A stretch of DNA of 64,000 nucleotides from Anas platyrhynchos (lineage: Eukaryota; Chordata; Aves; Anseriformes; Anatidae), in NCBI RefSeq assembly GCF_047663525.1, contig NC_092612.1:2141501-2205500 (forward strand), given 5' to 3'. Position 1 is the stretch's first letter. The number at the start of each line of letters is the position of its first letter. The notes beneath the pieces were generated by a model that had not been told where the DNA came from, did not search any database, and saw nothing but the letters and a program-made list of their open reading frames with translations. Position numbers and translations under genes: made by a program. Shown here in pieces: positions 1-11,009 of the stretch.

Positions 1-475
1 GCAAGATCCAAACTCAAGCATAGGATGAGCAAGAGAAGTTTCTAAGATGCTGCCTTAAAAAGGCTGAATCTTGTTAAAATTTTATATTTGTGCTCATATC
101 TGCTTCTACACTTCTTCCTCCTTCATTATAAGCATGCTTTTCTATTCTTCTTGTGGTCCAGATTTTCAAATGCATTAGCATTGCTTCTACATTCACTCTT
201 ATATTTTACACCAAGCATAATGGAAGAGTTGTGATGCTATGATCTGATGCTGCCTGATGTCCATCAAGGACTATGTTAAGGGATGAAAACTGGACCAGTC
301 CATCACACTTACAGCTACAGAAGAAGAAAAGAACACTGTGCTTGAAATGAAGTTTCCTGAACAAGAAGCCTCAGTTGTTAAAGCCTCAAATTCTCCAGTT
401 TCTGTATAAACGTGTTGTTTCTATTGTAAACCTTCCAGCTTTATCTCCTATTAAAAAGTCATGCTGCATTATAAT
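1..475 (+). other. probable 3' UTR end of an upstream plus-strand beta-keratin gene (partial)
   Basis: No coding sequence is seen. An ATTAAA signal at 450-455 is followed 9 nt later by TGCATT. The same arrangement (poly(A) signal, short gap, TGCAT) ends the plus-strand genes at 5052-5396 and 10257-10610, and the flanking bases resemble the 3' end near 5997-6012 (AAAAAGTCATGCTGCAT here, AAAAAATCATACTGCAT there). The stretch is therefore read as the tail of a related gene whose coding part lies left of the window. The call is inference from the 3'-end pattern only. Confidence 0.4.
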
Positions 476-2184
476 ATTAGCATTCTAGTTTTCTCTTCTA
501 TGTGTTTTATAACACAACATGGTTGAAAGAATCTCCTACGCAAAACATTGGTGCTTTCTTTCTAGTTAAGTCCCATAGCAGGAGGGAAACAAAACCCCTA
601 AATAATCAATAGCATCATGCTGGTCTTCTTCTCAACAATGAGTTTTCCCATACTGTTGTTTGCTTTATCCCTTGCATTTCTAGAAAACTACCAGAGGCAG
701 AAAGCAATACAGGGAATGGAAAAGAGATGTATCACAGTTTTCATGCCCAGACACAGCATAACAAAAGAGCATAGGACATTTACTGTAAAACAGGAGCTAG
801 CTAAGTACACCTGGCACAATGTGCAGCAGAGGTGCAGATTTGATCTTCTAGTACACTTTTGTTAAGACAGTGAACTAAAAGAGCCCAGATCTGGAAATCA
901 AGCAGGGTTACTATACACTGCTCTGCTAAAGAGATGTAATGTGATAGCAAGCTACATCTGAGAGATTGCTTAGCTAAACGCACTATTTAGTGCTTCCAGC
1001 TGGTCCCTGAGCACTGTTGGGTCACTGCTCCCTACTTTCTGAGAACTTCCTGCACCTGCTTCACTTTAATGTAGCCTTTTCTTGGTCATCTAAACTATTC
1101 TCAGAAATGTGAGTTTGTTGACCTTCTTCAGATTCCAACTTATGCTCCTTATTTCTTAGGTTTCCAGTAGGATACTCCTTTTCTCTGTACAATAACAAGA
1201 AGCTAAGGTACTAAAATATATCTGCTATTGGTTAATTGTAATCTCAGCTGGGGTACTTCTATGCTCTCAGAACGCTGACTATGAACATACAGAACAGGGA
1301 AGAAGATTCAAGTTTCTTGTATCTCAGACTTGGGTTTCATTGTTAAATAACTTCTTGTCTCTGGGAAGCTGCCTCTCTTGCTGTGCCCCATGCAATATTC
1401 CCTCTTCACTTCTCTATGTCACGTAGAACTATAATAAGCTAATATTCATTTTTTATTACTCTGTTATATGTAATTAGAATAGTTCTGGATTAAACAAAAA
1501 ACAAACAAAAACACACACACAAAACAAACAAACAAAAACAAACAAACAAAAAACATAGAAATGCACAGGAAGTATGGTTGAACTATACTGGCTATTGAGA
1601 ACTTCACAATAGTCCTGAAAATTTTAACTAAGGGCTGGGTAGTTTTCTCACACCTGGCTCCTTGTAAAGATTAAATCACATACGCAGGCAAGCCTAGCAT
1701 GTTGTAAGCAGAGTTTCCTGATGAATGAATCCATAGGCATTAAATAAACACTAGGTCTGTGAGAGCATAATATTAATCTCACTGATCTCTAAGATAAGGG
1801 GATGGTTTGGTTCAATTGGTTTGCAGAGGCTGCAGTATCCCAAAACAGAAAGCAAACATATATAGTATTTGGATGCAATCACAAGTGTTTGTTGGAAGCA
1901 AGAACTATACAGGTTAAGCAAAATAAAGGAAAGTATACAAGATGGACCTCAGTGTTTGACAAACAGGACAACTTGGTAATCTACATGGAATGTGTTCAGT
2001 ACGGTGCTCTTCCTTACAGTTCAAGTTTCAGATGGGAAGGGCAAATCACAGTGCAAGGTCACATCTGTGAATCTTTCATATATTAAACATCTGGTTATAT
2101 ATATAAAAAAAAAAGAATAAAGAAATAATGCAAGTCCCCCCAGAATTAAAAACATACACAAATTGGTTTCAATGATAATAGTGT
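476..2184. other. intergenic, no gene recognised
   Basis: AT-rich spacer between two gene tails. It contains an A-rich CAAA/CA simple repeat at about 1493-1554. Short open frames (for example 1802-2086 on the plus strand) show no known domain and no beta-keratin core. Confidence 0.6.
1493..1554. repeat. A-rich (CAAA)n/(CA)n simple repeat
   Basis: Runs of CAAA and CAAAAA with a short CA tract. It could be an old retroposon tail, but no element body is recognisable beside it. Confidence 0.8.
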
Positions 2185-2190
2185 TTTATT
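2185..2190 (-). terminator. poly(A) signal AATAAA of the minus CRPC-type gene
   Basis: TTTATT on the plus strand, 263 nt beyond the stop codon at 2453. This is the only 3' end in the window without a clear TGCATC downstream of the signal. Confidence 0.6.
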
Positions 2191-2310
2191 GCTCTAACAG
2201 TGAGGAACATGTTTTGCTTAGTCAAGATTCAGATTTCTAAGAATAGAAAAGAAGCATTTTCACAGCAGCAACATCAAAGAAAAAGATTGTAAGAAAGCCA
2301 TGGGTAGGGT

Positions 2311-2920
2311 GCTAAGCAGCACCCACAGGCAGCAGAGGATTAGCTGGAGTCGTGGGTGACCAGGGCCTGGGGAAGCTCCTCAGCTCAGATGCACAGCCAC
2401 GTCTTGTCGTTGGGTCCCCACTGTTTCTCCAGCCATCCACACGCTGCAGTGCTCAGCAGGGCCTGCAGTCCCTGTAGGGATACCTCCTGGACTGCTGGGA
2501 GAAGGAGGAAGAGGAGGAGGAGGAGAAGCCCCCATAGGAGAGGGAGCCCTGCAGAGCCCTGGGCTGTCCCAGCCCCAGCCCCAGTGGGGCTGAGCTGCCC
2601 ACAAAGCTCTCCTGTGGGCAGGAGCTGAGGATGGGGCCTGGGAAGGTGATGACCACAGGTGGGGGGTAGACCACAGCGCGGGAGTCCCCACAGGAGGTGA
2701 CACAGGGCTGGCTGCAGGCGTCAGCGTAGGGCTGCGGGCAGGTCACCTCGCAGGGGGGGAAGCAGCGGGAGCTGAGCTGCTGGCTGAGGTAGGACATCCT
2801 TCGGGCAGGGAGGTGAACCTGCAAGGTGATAGGAGCCTGAGTCAGCCCGGAGCCACCGCGGGGACCTCTCAGGGAGCCCCGCCAGGCTCTGTGCACCTCG
2901 TGCTGCCAAGGTAGCCAACT
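2311..2920. repeat. left arm of a gene-sized inverted repeat
   Basis: This stretch is the reverse complement, with few differences, of 4930-5537. The arm covers the 3' part of the intron, the whole coding region and the first part of the 3' UTR. Exon 1, the promoter and the distal 3' UTR are outside it and differ between the two genes. The arms are markedly GC-rich in AT-rich surroundings. Confidence 0.85.
2453..2797 (-). CDS. beta-keratin (corneous beta-protein), CRPC-ending type
   Basis: A 114-residue structural protein of cornified epidermis, expected to polymerise into beta-filaments through its central core and to be cross-linked through cysteines. Cys-rich N-terminus (Cys 12, 16, 20, 28, 32, 36); core about residues 38-68 with [20 protein letters not shown]; Gly/Leu stretch to about 79; serine run at 91-100; basic tail ending CRPC. 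The ATG at 2797 is chosen because the acceptor (AG at 2820-2819) lies 21 nt upstream, as in related genes; the open frame continuing to 3025 is intron. Exon 1 is non-coding, ending at 3105 with donor GTAAGT; the intron is 286 bp. The protein is identical to that of the plus gene at 5052-5396, its head-to-head partner. Family identity is certain; the tissue subtype is not. Confidence 0.95.
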   Translation of the reverse strand: MSYLSQQLSSRCFPPCEVTCPQPYADACSQPCVTSCGDSRAVVYPPPVVITFPGPILSSCPQESFVGSSAPLGLGLGQPRALQGSLSYGGFSSSSSSSFSQQSRRYPYRDCRPC

Positions 2921-3104
2921 ACCTGGAGATTTCCCATCACCAAGTTTTGCAGCAAAACCAACTACATCTACTAAAGCCAGTGAGAGGAAAAGGTTTTCAA
3001 GGGAAGAGAGGCATAAGGATGTCAAGAGAAAGAGAGAGTATTTAACAAAGATTCAGTTAAACATTTTCTAGTGTGATGCTCTAAGTCAGAAATGTCATAC
3101 TTAC

Positions 3105-3177
3105 TCAAAGCACCAAAGAGGAGAAGTCAAGAGCAGCTGTCTGATGTGAGCTGTCTGTGCTGTGAGCCCTTTTTATA
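3105..3177 (-). promoter_or_regulatory. TATA box and non-coding exon 1 of the minus CRPC-type gene
   Basis: TATAAAAA at 3170-3177 (minus strand). Transcription is expected to start near 3145. Exon 1 ends at 3105 and is followed by donor GTAAGTATG. The start site is estimated from TATA spacing, not observed. Confidence 0.75.
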
Positions 3178-4619
3178 CCGTTTCTTGAGCTTCCCACTGA
3201 GTCTCTTACACCTCGTGAACAAAATCTTAATTAGTGCGCAAACACACAGATTACACATCACTCCTCATTCACGCTAATGGTTTCCTCACTGTTAAGAAAT
3301 ATTACTCAGCCCATGGTTTCCTCAGCGTTCTTCCTTCTAAGAAGTCATATGTTAGACTTCCCTTGATTTGCAATATTTCTCTTTGGTTGTTTTATCTTAG
3401 AGCTATTGAAGTTTCTGTATCAGAAGCTGTTTTCATACACTATATTCATTATTGTGCTTTAACTCCAGATATCTTGTTACTTTCCTGGGGACTGTTATTA
3501 TTTTTTCCCTGGAAATGTAAAGGGACATGGAAAGCTTTAATCCCTTTCTTTTCCTGATGCAGGTCAGTGATGATCCATTGAATCACTGAGGACACTGCAA
3601 ACTTCCAAGTGATTTGCGGCATTGCAACAGTCTCCTGTAGGATTTACGATTTCTGTGCTCAGCACAAACCGATGGACACACTTGTTCCCCTCTTGGTAAT
3701 GGATCCAGGTGGTTGCAATGCAGCTGTGACACACCACAATACAACGTTGCTTACCCCAAAGTAGAGTACCAGTTCTGAGAGCAGGAGTGCTGTCAGCTCT
3801 CCCGATGTTTTTTTTTGTTTTTTTTTTTCTCTGAAGAGAAATAAAATTGAAGTCACACGAGATTGTGCTAATCTGATTGTCTTGCTCTTTTTGACATCCA
3901 AGCCAAAAAAAACAAAAAAAAACAAAAAAAAAACAACTAATAACATAATAACAAAAAAGCACAAAAAAGCACTATTTTAACAGTTACTGGAGGTTTTTGT
4001 TCACATCTGACACAGGCTCACAGTATTGCTGCAGCCAGGACGTGCTAGCCAGGTCTGTGGTCCAAAGGTTTCAGAGGGGCACAGGAGGGAATGTGTAGTG
4101 TTCAGGGGCAAAATAAATCACAGCAGATCTGCAAGAATTAGTTAAACAAATCAACTCTATGCTTTAGTGTGTTGTATCAGACCTGCAGGGAATAGCCAGA
4201 ATGAGAAACAAGGCAGGTAGAATCAATCCACCATCTTTAGTCTAGGTATAAGCCCTACCATGCTTTACCTCAACATCAACAAGGATTTAAGAGAAGACAT
4301 TTAGCCCATGGAGCATTGCACTACTTGTGATACTGATGAGTGCTTGAAAAATACTGGCTTAGTGGAGCAATCGCATAAGTAAGTTTTCCAGCATATTTGG
4401 AATGTCAGAAAAATCAGCAAAGCGTTTCAGGAAGTGAAGGTGTTTCAAAGTTTAAAGAAGAAACAAGAGGGTGTAGGAAGAAACTGATAATTGACCAGAC
4501 AAAGGGTGAATCAAGCAATCATAGGAGCCTGGGGAGTGCCAAGCTCTGTTGTGTTTTGCAACAAAATAAACATGAAACACACAGGATGTCTCAACCCCCC
4601 CAGGCAAACCAGGGGATGG
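3178..4619. other. divergent intergenic region between head-to-head CRPC-type genes
   Basis: About 1.4 kb between two outward-facing TATA boxes, so it probably holds the control elements of both genes. It contains a T-rich tract at about 3808-3829 and an A-rich tract at about 3904-3936. No gene is seen; open frames on both strands here lack any recognisable domain. Confidence 0.6.
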
Positions 4620-4687
4620 TATATAAGGGCTCCTGGCTCAGCAGCCCTCAGACCACAGCTCTCCACTTCTCCTCCTTGTTGATCTGA
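4620..4687 (+). promoter_or_regulatory. TATA box and non-coding exon 1 of the plus CRPC-type gene
   Basis: TATATAA at 4620-4626. Exon 1 is about 4650-4687, with donor GTAAGT at 4688. The intron is 4688-5030 and its acceptor is TTGCAG. Confidence 0.75.
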
Positions 4688-4929
4688 GTAAGTCTGATCC
4701 CTTAATCCTCCTTTATCTCCTTAGGGACAGTGGGTTTGGGATGTTCTTAACCGACTCCTGAGCTGCAGCACTGTCAGTCCCTAGCTTTCTGTGAAAACCT
4801 TTTCCTGGGTATTTTCATGGCCAAACTGGGGCAGTTGCAGTGTGGGCTGTAGGGGCTCAGGAATGAATGGGGTCAGCCTGCATGCTTTTTGCTTTGAGCT
4901 CAGGGATTTGCTGCACCTGGCCACAAGTT

Positions 4930-5537
4930 CCCAGCCACCTTGGCAGCACAAGGTGCACAGAGCCTGGTGGAGTTCCCTGGGAGGTCCCCGCGGTGGCTCC
5001 GGGCTGACTCAGGCTCCTATCACCTTGCAGGTTCACCTCCCTGCCCGAAGGATGTCCTACCTCAGCCAGCAGCTCAGCTCCCGCTGCTTCCCCCCCTGCG
5101 AGGTGACCTGCCCGCAGCCCTATGCTGACGCCTGCAGCCAGCCCTGTGTCACCTCCTGCGGGGACTCCCGCGCCGTGGTCTACCCCCCACCCGTGGTCAT
5201 CACCTTCCCGGGCCCCATCCTCAGCTCCTGCCCACAGGAGAGCTTTGTGGGCAGCTCAGCCCCACTGGGGCTGGGGCTGGGACAGCCCAGGGCTCTGCAG
5301 GGCTCCCTCTCCTATGGGGGCTTCTCCTCCTCCTCCTCTTCCTCCTTCTCCCAGCAGTCCAGGAGGTATCCCTACAGGGACTGCAGGCCCTGCTGAGCAC
5401 TGCAGCGTGTGGATGGCTGGAGAAACAGCGGGGACCTGACGACAAGACGTGGCTGTGCATCTGAGCTGAGGAGCTCCCCCAGGCCCTGGTCACCCATGAC
5501 TCCGGCTAATCCTCTGCGACCTGCGGGTGCTGCTCAG
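4930..5537. repeat. right arm of the gene-sized inverted repeat
   Basis: Mirror copy of 2311-2920, with about 2 kb of unrelated sequence between the arms. Similarity begins in the intron just left of 4940 and fades in the 3' UTR near 5537. Confidence 0.85.
5052..5396 (+). CDS. beta-keratin (corneous beta-protein), CRPC-ending type, partner copy
   Basis: A 114-residue protein identical in sequence to the minus-strand gene at 2453-2797, with the same Cys-rich head, [11 protein letters not shown] core, serine run and CRPC end. The ATG at 5052 lies 21 nt after the acceptor (AG 5029-5030). The coding DNA differs from its partner only at a few silent positions, for example a Tyr codon in the CPQPY segment (TAT here, TAC there). 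Exon 1, promoter and distal 3' UTR are not shared with the partner, so the likeness is confined to the arm of the inverted repeat. Two poly(A) signals follow (5871 and 5997); only the second has the family's downstream TGCATC. Confidence 0.95.
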   Translation: MSYLSQQLSSRCFPPCEVTCPQPYADACSQPCVTSCGDSRAVVYPPPVVITFPGPILSSCPQESFVGSSAPLGLGLGQPRALQGSLSYGGFSSSSSSSFSQQSRRYPYRDCRPC

Positions 5538-5870
5538 CACCCGTGGGAACCGGTCTTCTGATTACTTTTCTTATCACCTTTTTGCTTTTGAAGTTGCTGC
5601 TGTTAACATGCACTGTTTTCTCAAACTGTGTCTTTTCCATCCTCACTGGCCAGAGGCAGAGCGATAGGAGTTAGAAACTGAGCAATTTGTTATTTAGCCT
5701 GTCTGAGAACACATGTATTGATTTTCTGTTTTTGTGTTTAACCTGGAAGATGTAACAGAACTCCTGTTAGGAAAGTTAATTTGCTCTCCAGGTAGGTTTT
5801 ATCATCAGCAAAACCTTTTTGTATATTCCAGAGCAGAACTTGGCTGAAAAAAATTATCTCTGTCACAGGA

Positions 5871-6002
5871 AATAAAAAGTACCTTGTGTGAAATGCTTGG
5901 TGCTTGCTGATGAAGTGTTTATAATCTTGTTTGAGAAACTGGAAGCATTCTTTCATATTTTGTCGTTTGTTATTCTCAATGCCATTTCTTGTTCCAAATA
6001 AA
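5871..6002 (+). terminator. two candidate poly(A) signals of the plus CRPC-type gene
   Basis: AATAAA at 5871-5876 and at 5997-6002. The second is preferred because TGCATC follows 9 nt later, matching the 3' ends of other genes in the window. Confidence 0.6.
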
Positions 6003-9000
6003 AAATCATACTGCATCCTACCATTGGCATTTTGCTTTCATTTTTCTTCCCATGTTCTTCACACCTCTCACCCTTATATCCATCCCTTATACAAACAGTG
6101 ATTAATAACCCTCATACAAACACGGGGCCAGCATAAGTCATGTGCAATACATAATTTCTCCCCTTCCCAGCCACTGGAACCAGAATTATCATGTTACAAT
6201 AGGGAATGTCATCACAGAATTCCCTTTTTGCTGGAAAGTACATATGCCTCATGACTCAGCCAAAAAATACAGATGCTGAGTGTGGTTATTTGGGTTAGAA
6301 TATATCAACATTTAACATAGGTCTATTTTTATATTCAGATAAATATTGTCACGTTACTATTGTCCTCACTTTTATCATGACCATCACTGTGCACAAGGTG
6401 CTGGCTGAATCTTACTCACTGTATGTTTTGCAGAAATGCCAAGATTATCGTGTCATAGGACATATGGGAATATAGTCTAGAAGGACTTTAATAACAGACT
6501 GTGTTAAGGTGACGTCTTTGCCTCATTAGGTTATTAGGGTTTTATTCTACTTGTATCAGACAAAATCATCTGTTGTTACACAGATAAATCAACAGAACTA
6601 TACAAGCACTTCTGATAATTAAGGATGATTTAAAAGTCCCAGACTTGCATCATTAATTCTGATCTGGAAAGGGCACTGCAATTTTCACGACAAGTTGAGG
6701 GTATGCCAGTACTTCAGCCCAGAATTGTGAATTCTCCACCTCCTCTGGCAGTGCCTGAAGTAACTCAGGTTTACTCCACTCGAGTCACGCTCTCCACGAA
6801 GCCACAAGAGTGCAGTGCTGAGTCCTCTTATCTCTATAAATGTTTATCTTGCGGTCCAGGCTAGGCTTTGTGGCCATCAGAGCCACAGCTTCACGTGGCC
6901 ACAAAAACAGTCATGATTTTGGGCTTGAATTATAGTAATGCTAAGGCATAAGAATTATTTGTAAAGCACTTACAAATATTTGTGCGTAAGCAGAAAGTGC
7001 TGCTTGACCTCTCCTCCTTAGCAAATGCTCCTTTTCTTTTGCATTTCCCTTCTCTCTTTCAGGTGGCTCATCCAAGTGTGCTGTTATGTGACTCCTCCTA
7101 GGGTGTAGTAGACATGCCCTTGCAACCCGGGTGTGCTGTATTACCAGATGAGACAAATTCCACCCACACTGTATGAGATGTGCTCTCAGGTGGATGATTC
7201 CATAACTATCCACCATGGGCTTGGAAGAATCATACAGAGATATCTGGGCATCATGAGCAGAGTTAAGAATTCAATTAGAAACTGGAATGAAAGATGTCTG
7301 TTTGTTATTCTTGTGGTGGCACTTCATGACAGCCAGGAAGAATTTTCGGTTTCTCTTGTAGTTTAATAATCCAAAGTCAATGTATGGAAGTTTTTGCAGA
7401 TACATCTCAAAGTCTTTTTTGACGTGTTACAATAATATATATATATATATTTGATATAGAAAAAATGTTATGCTAATTTAGTAAATGTGCTTGCTGATAG
7501 TTCACATCAAATAGATGTAAGTGTTCCACAGGGGTATTGTCATTTGACAATCTGTGTAGATGTATTCCATGTGTCATGCTAACTTTGCTTTTCAAAGAGC
7601 TATTTGTCTCTGAATATTTTTCTGTAATGTATTTGCACCAGCCAAAATCACAGAATGGTTCAGGTCAGTGAAACACACAAAACTTCCATTATATTGGAAA
7701 AAGCATAAAGACAGGAATCCAGACCCTGATTTGTGGGTCCATAAAATTATAAAATTAAAGCATATGGATGTTACCCTAAATATCATGAGTCAAGAGAAGT
7801 ACTTTGGCGTGTCAGCAGTATTGATAGATCCTTTCATTGCTTTCTCTGCCCTTTCAGGAGAGCAGGATGGATTGGAGAGGGATGCATCTCTAAGAACAAT
7901 GTGATTCATTTGCAGGTAGCACCATCCCTGTCATCACCCATTTCCAGACAAAGTGAAACCAGGTGTGGTTCAGGCAGGAAGAGAAGACCGTGTGGCTTGT
8001 TTGCCAAAAACATGTTCCCTCCTTCCTCCTTTTTTTTTTTTTTTTTAATCTGAGTCTTTCACTATCAGTAGCATGAAGGGCGTCTCCGTAGGCAGTGCTG
8101 GGAAACACTGAGAGAAATCCCAAGGCGTCCTTGGGACAGAGGTTTCCCCAGCCTTCCTGCAAGTTTCACCTGCACGGCGTTACACTACTGTATTGCATAC
8201 AGTTACCAAGTGCAGGTGGGCGAACTGGAACACAAATTGCATTTTGGAACAGGAGTCTGAAAGTTGTTCAAACTCAGTCATTAAACCTTCAATTCCGCAG
8301 AAGGAGCAAAGAGGCAAAGAATATGCCTTCTTGAGGATAAAAATAAGCTATTGTAAATTATATCAATGTGAACACAAGAAATGCATAGATTCTATCGAAA
8401 ATAATTTTACTAGTAAATAACTGAAGAACTGAAGACAGGGTGGTAGAGCAGAGGAACATATCTGCTGAAATAAGCACCAGTCTTCTGCATCAGCTGAAAC
8501 TGGACTTGAGATTTCAGCCCAAGGTTTTCCTAGGGTGATGCACAGTTTCACGTGGTCTTGGAAGGTGTGGATAGAGTTTAATGTGTCTTATATCAGTCAT
8601 GGGAAATAATATGCATGAGTATGATGGGATAAATTGCACAATGCCCCCTTATTGGAAGATGATTTGGAAAAGTGGTGTGGTATTCCGGCTATGTCACCAT
8701 ATTCTGTTTATGGTTAAACTTCTGAGCAATCTTTGCTCTATGAGGCATTCAGAGAAATAGAGGGGAAATAAAACAATTAAAAGAAGACAGATTCATTGTG
8801 GAATGAGGAAAAAAAATACCTGAAAGGAATTTAGCACTTGAAGATTGGTGAGGAAAGGCTTCATACAGCTTTGTCTGTCAGAGTAATAATGACAAGAACA
8901 TGATACTAATCACTGTCGCTGAGCAAAATAATTGCATTATCTGGGGCAGTTACAGGTGGAGTGAATTTTTGTTTGATAATGCATTAGGACATCATACATG

Positions 9001-9038
9001 AAGAATGTCTCACATCCTCCCGATTGCCTAAGAAAAGA
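6003..9038. other. intergenic, no gene recognised
   Basis: 3 kb of AT-rich DNA between the plus CRPC-type gene and the next plus gene. It has an (AT)n tract at about 7434-7451 and a T run at 8030-8046. No beta-keratin core is found on either strand, so the gene at 10257 has no visible head-to-head partner here. Confidence 0.6.
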
Positions 9039-9105
9039 CATAAAAGCGCTCATAGTGTTGGGCTGCTCTAACCATTTCTCTTTACCTGCTCTTTGCTGTG
9101 GAGGG
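9039..9105 (+). promoter_or_regulatory. TATA-like box and non-coding exon 1 of the single CRPC-type gene
   Basis: CATAAAAG at 9039-9046. Exon 1 is about 9070-9105, with donor GTAAGT at 9106. The intron is 9106-10235 (1130 bp), with acceptor TTTCAG. Confidence 0.7.
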
Positions 9106-10256
9106 GTAAGTCTGAGCCTTTTTCCTTACTGCTATTTTGATATTGCTGTAGCAATATAGGACTTTGACACAAAGCTATGACTTAAGAAATGTTTAAAATG
9201 TTTAAAGCTTTCTTTCAGCATGAGTTGTTTCCTACTTATTTAGTGGCAGGCTGTAAAAAGACAGGAAAAGAATTTTCAGAGCAGCTGATAGTTTAGGATA
9301 TGCAAATTTATGTATAGTGAGATGTGCTGAATTCCTATGCCCTTCAGCCTGACCATTCTTCCTTCAGGAATCTGCCTTATTTTGTATACATTGACTTGCA
9401 ATGGTGACTACCAAAACAAAGTTAACTCTGGCTCTGAAACTGAGCAAGGAAGCCACCATTAGCTATGTTTTTTTCTTGTTCCTTGCAATTATGTATGAAT
9501 TAATTTGAAGCCTGTCAAGCATCACATTATGTAGTTGTTACAGCAGGACATTGTTCCTACTCTATTTCCAGCTTTTCATATTATGGGTTTTAGTAGGGCA
9601 GGGTGGAGATCCAGAGGAACTGCAAGGTGATTGCAGGGAATCTTGATGCAAGCTGTAGCATCTGCAGGGCTCTGGAATAACACTATCACTGACAATCAGG
9701 CTTGCCCAAATTTTAACTTGGTCTCTCCTGTTACCTCACCAAATGGCTCTGGGCAATGCATTCACTCCTCAGCCTCAGTTACCTCTTCCTTAAAGCTGGA
9801 AAAACAATGACTTGCCTCATGCAGATGCTGCAATGATTACAGGTGATGCAGGGGATGCTACTACATAAGTGCTAGCTGGTATTGCTGTTCTTTTCTGCAG
9901 ATACTTATAAAAAAAATAGTCAAGTGTCACAGAATTCAGGTACAAAAAGGAATGGCAGAAAAGAGAAATAGTAGATACTGGGATAACTCAAGCATAAATA
10001 CACAATTTCCTTGCTCATTAATGATATTTTTAGGTACCAAATTAGGACCCAGAAGGAACAGAGATTGATTTGGGAAAGGAAGAGGGCATAAAAAGAAGAT
10101 GAGAAAAGGGACAGCTGAAATCTTCATGTTCCACCTCTTCTCCCTGTCTTTCATTCTTTCTCTTCCTAGCCTAATTTCCATTATTTTGGTTCTTGATCTT
10201 TCAGTCTCAAGTTGCCACGGTGTTGTGTGTTTCAGATCTGTCTCCATTCCCAGAAG

Positions 10257-10610
10257 ATGTCTTTCTACAGACAGATCAGCTCCCGCTGCCTTGCACCCTG
10301 TGAGGTGACCTGCCCGCAGCCAATGGTGAATGCCTGTAGCCAGCCCTGTGTTACATCCTGTGGTGATTCGAGAGCTGTGATCTACCCACCACCTGTTGTC
10401 ATGACCTTCCCAGGACCCATCCTCAGCTCCTGCCCTCAGGAGAGCATTGTGGGCAGCTCAGCACCAGCTGGCTTTGGGAGCTCATTTGGATACACGAGCT
10501 CTCAGGGTCTCAGGGGCTTCTATGACTCTGGGAGCCTGTACACTTATGGGAAGTCATATTCTTCCTATGGGTCCAGTGGCTATGGCGCTGGGAGATGCAG
10601 ACCATGTTAA
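10257..10610 (+). CDS. beta-keratin, CRPC-ending type with Gly/Tyr/Ser tail
   Basis: A 117-residue beta-keratin. N-terminus [11 protein letters not shown] with Cys at 11, 15, 19, 27, 31 and 35; core at about 37-67 ([20 protein letters not shown]); tail rich in Gly, Ser and Tyr, ending RCRPC. The head and core are clearly related to the 114-residue pair on its left, but its tail has Tyr-rich stretches in place of their serine run. The ATG at 10257 is 21 nt after the acceptor (AG 10234-10235). An AATAAA at 10621, only 10 nt after the stop, is unlikely to be used; ATTAAA at 10993 followed 6 nt later by TGCATC fits the family pattern. Unlike the other genes it has no visible divergent partner; a plus-oriented gene lies left and a convergent minus gene right. 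Confidence 0.93.
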   Translation: MSFYRQISSRCLAPCEVTCPQPMVNACSQPCVTSCGDSRAVIYPPPVVMTFPGPILSSCPQESIVGSSAPAGFGSSFGYTSSQGLRGFYDSGSLYTYGKSYSSYGSSGYGAGRCRPC

Positions 10611-10992
10611 ATGGGCAGTGAATAAAATAAAAGGAGCAATCACTCAGCACAGAGGAAGAGGCATCTCCACAAACTCTGTTACTGGCATGGCTTTTCTGGG
10701 GCATGAGCACCATCTCTGAACACCAGAATTACATGTATTTATCAGGCTAATGATTTAATTCAGTTCTCTGACTATTCTTATCAGTGGCTCCATATAATAA
10801 CGTCCTAGGTGTATCACCAATCTTTGGCTTTTTAAAAGTTGGACAGCACTGTGTAAATCTTCCTCTGCTATGAAAAAGAAAGAGTAATGTATGTGGAATG
10901 CACAGCCTGGGAACAATTCTCTGTTTGAAGTCTTTAATGGGACCCTGACAAATTTTTCATGCTCCATCACATCTTCTCCGTCTTATTCTCTC

Positions 10993-10998
10993 ATTAAA
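10993..10998 (+). terminator. poly(A) signal ATTAAA
   Basis: Followed after 6 nt by TGCATC, the signature seen at other 3' ends in the window. This gives a 3' UTR of about 400 nt. Confidence 0.6.
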
Positions 10999-11009
10999 TA
11001 GTTCTGCAT

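Noticed and set aside
1802-2086. 94-codon plus-strand frame
   Set aside because: No recognisable domain, no TATA/exon-1 arrangement, and nothing similar elsewhere in the window.
7644-7672. AATCACAGAATGGTTCAGGT, similar to a CR1 3' terminus
   Set aside because: Only about 20 bases match and the characteristic following segment is missing; could be chance.
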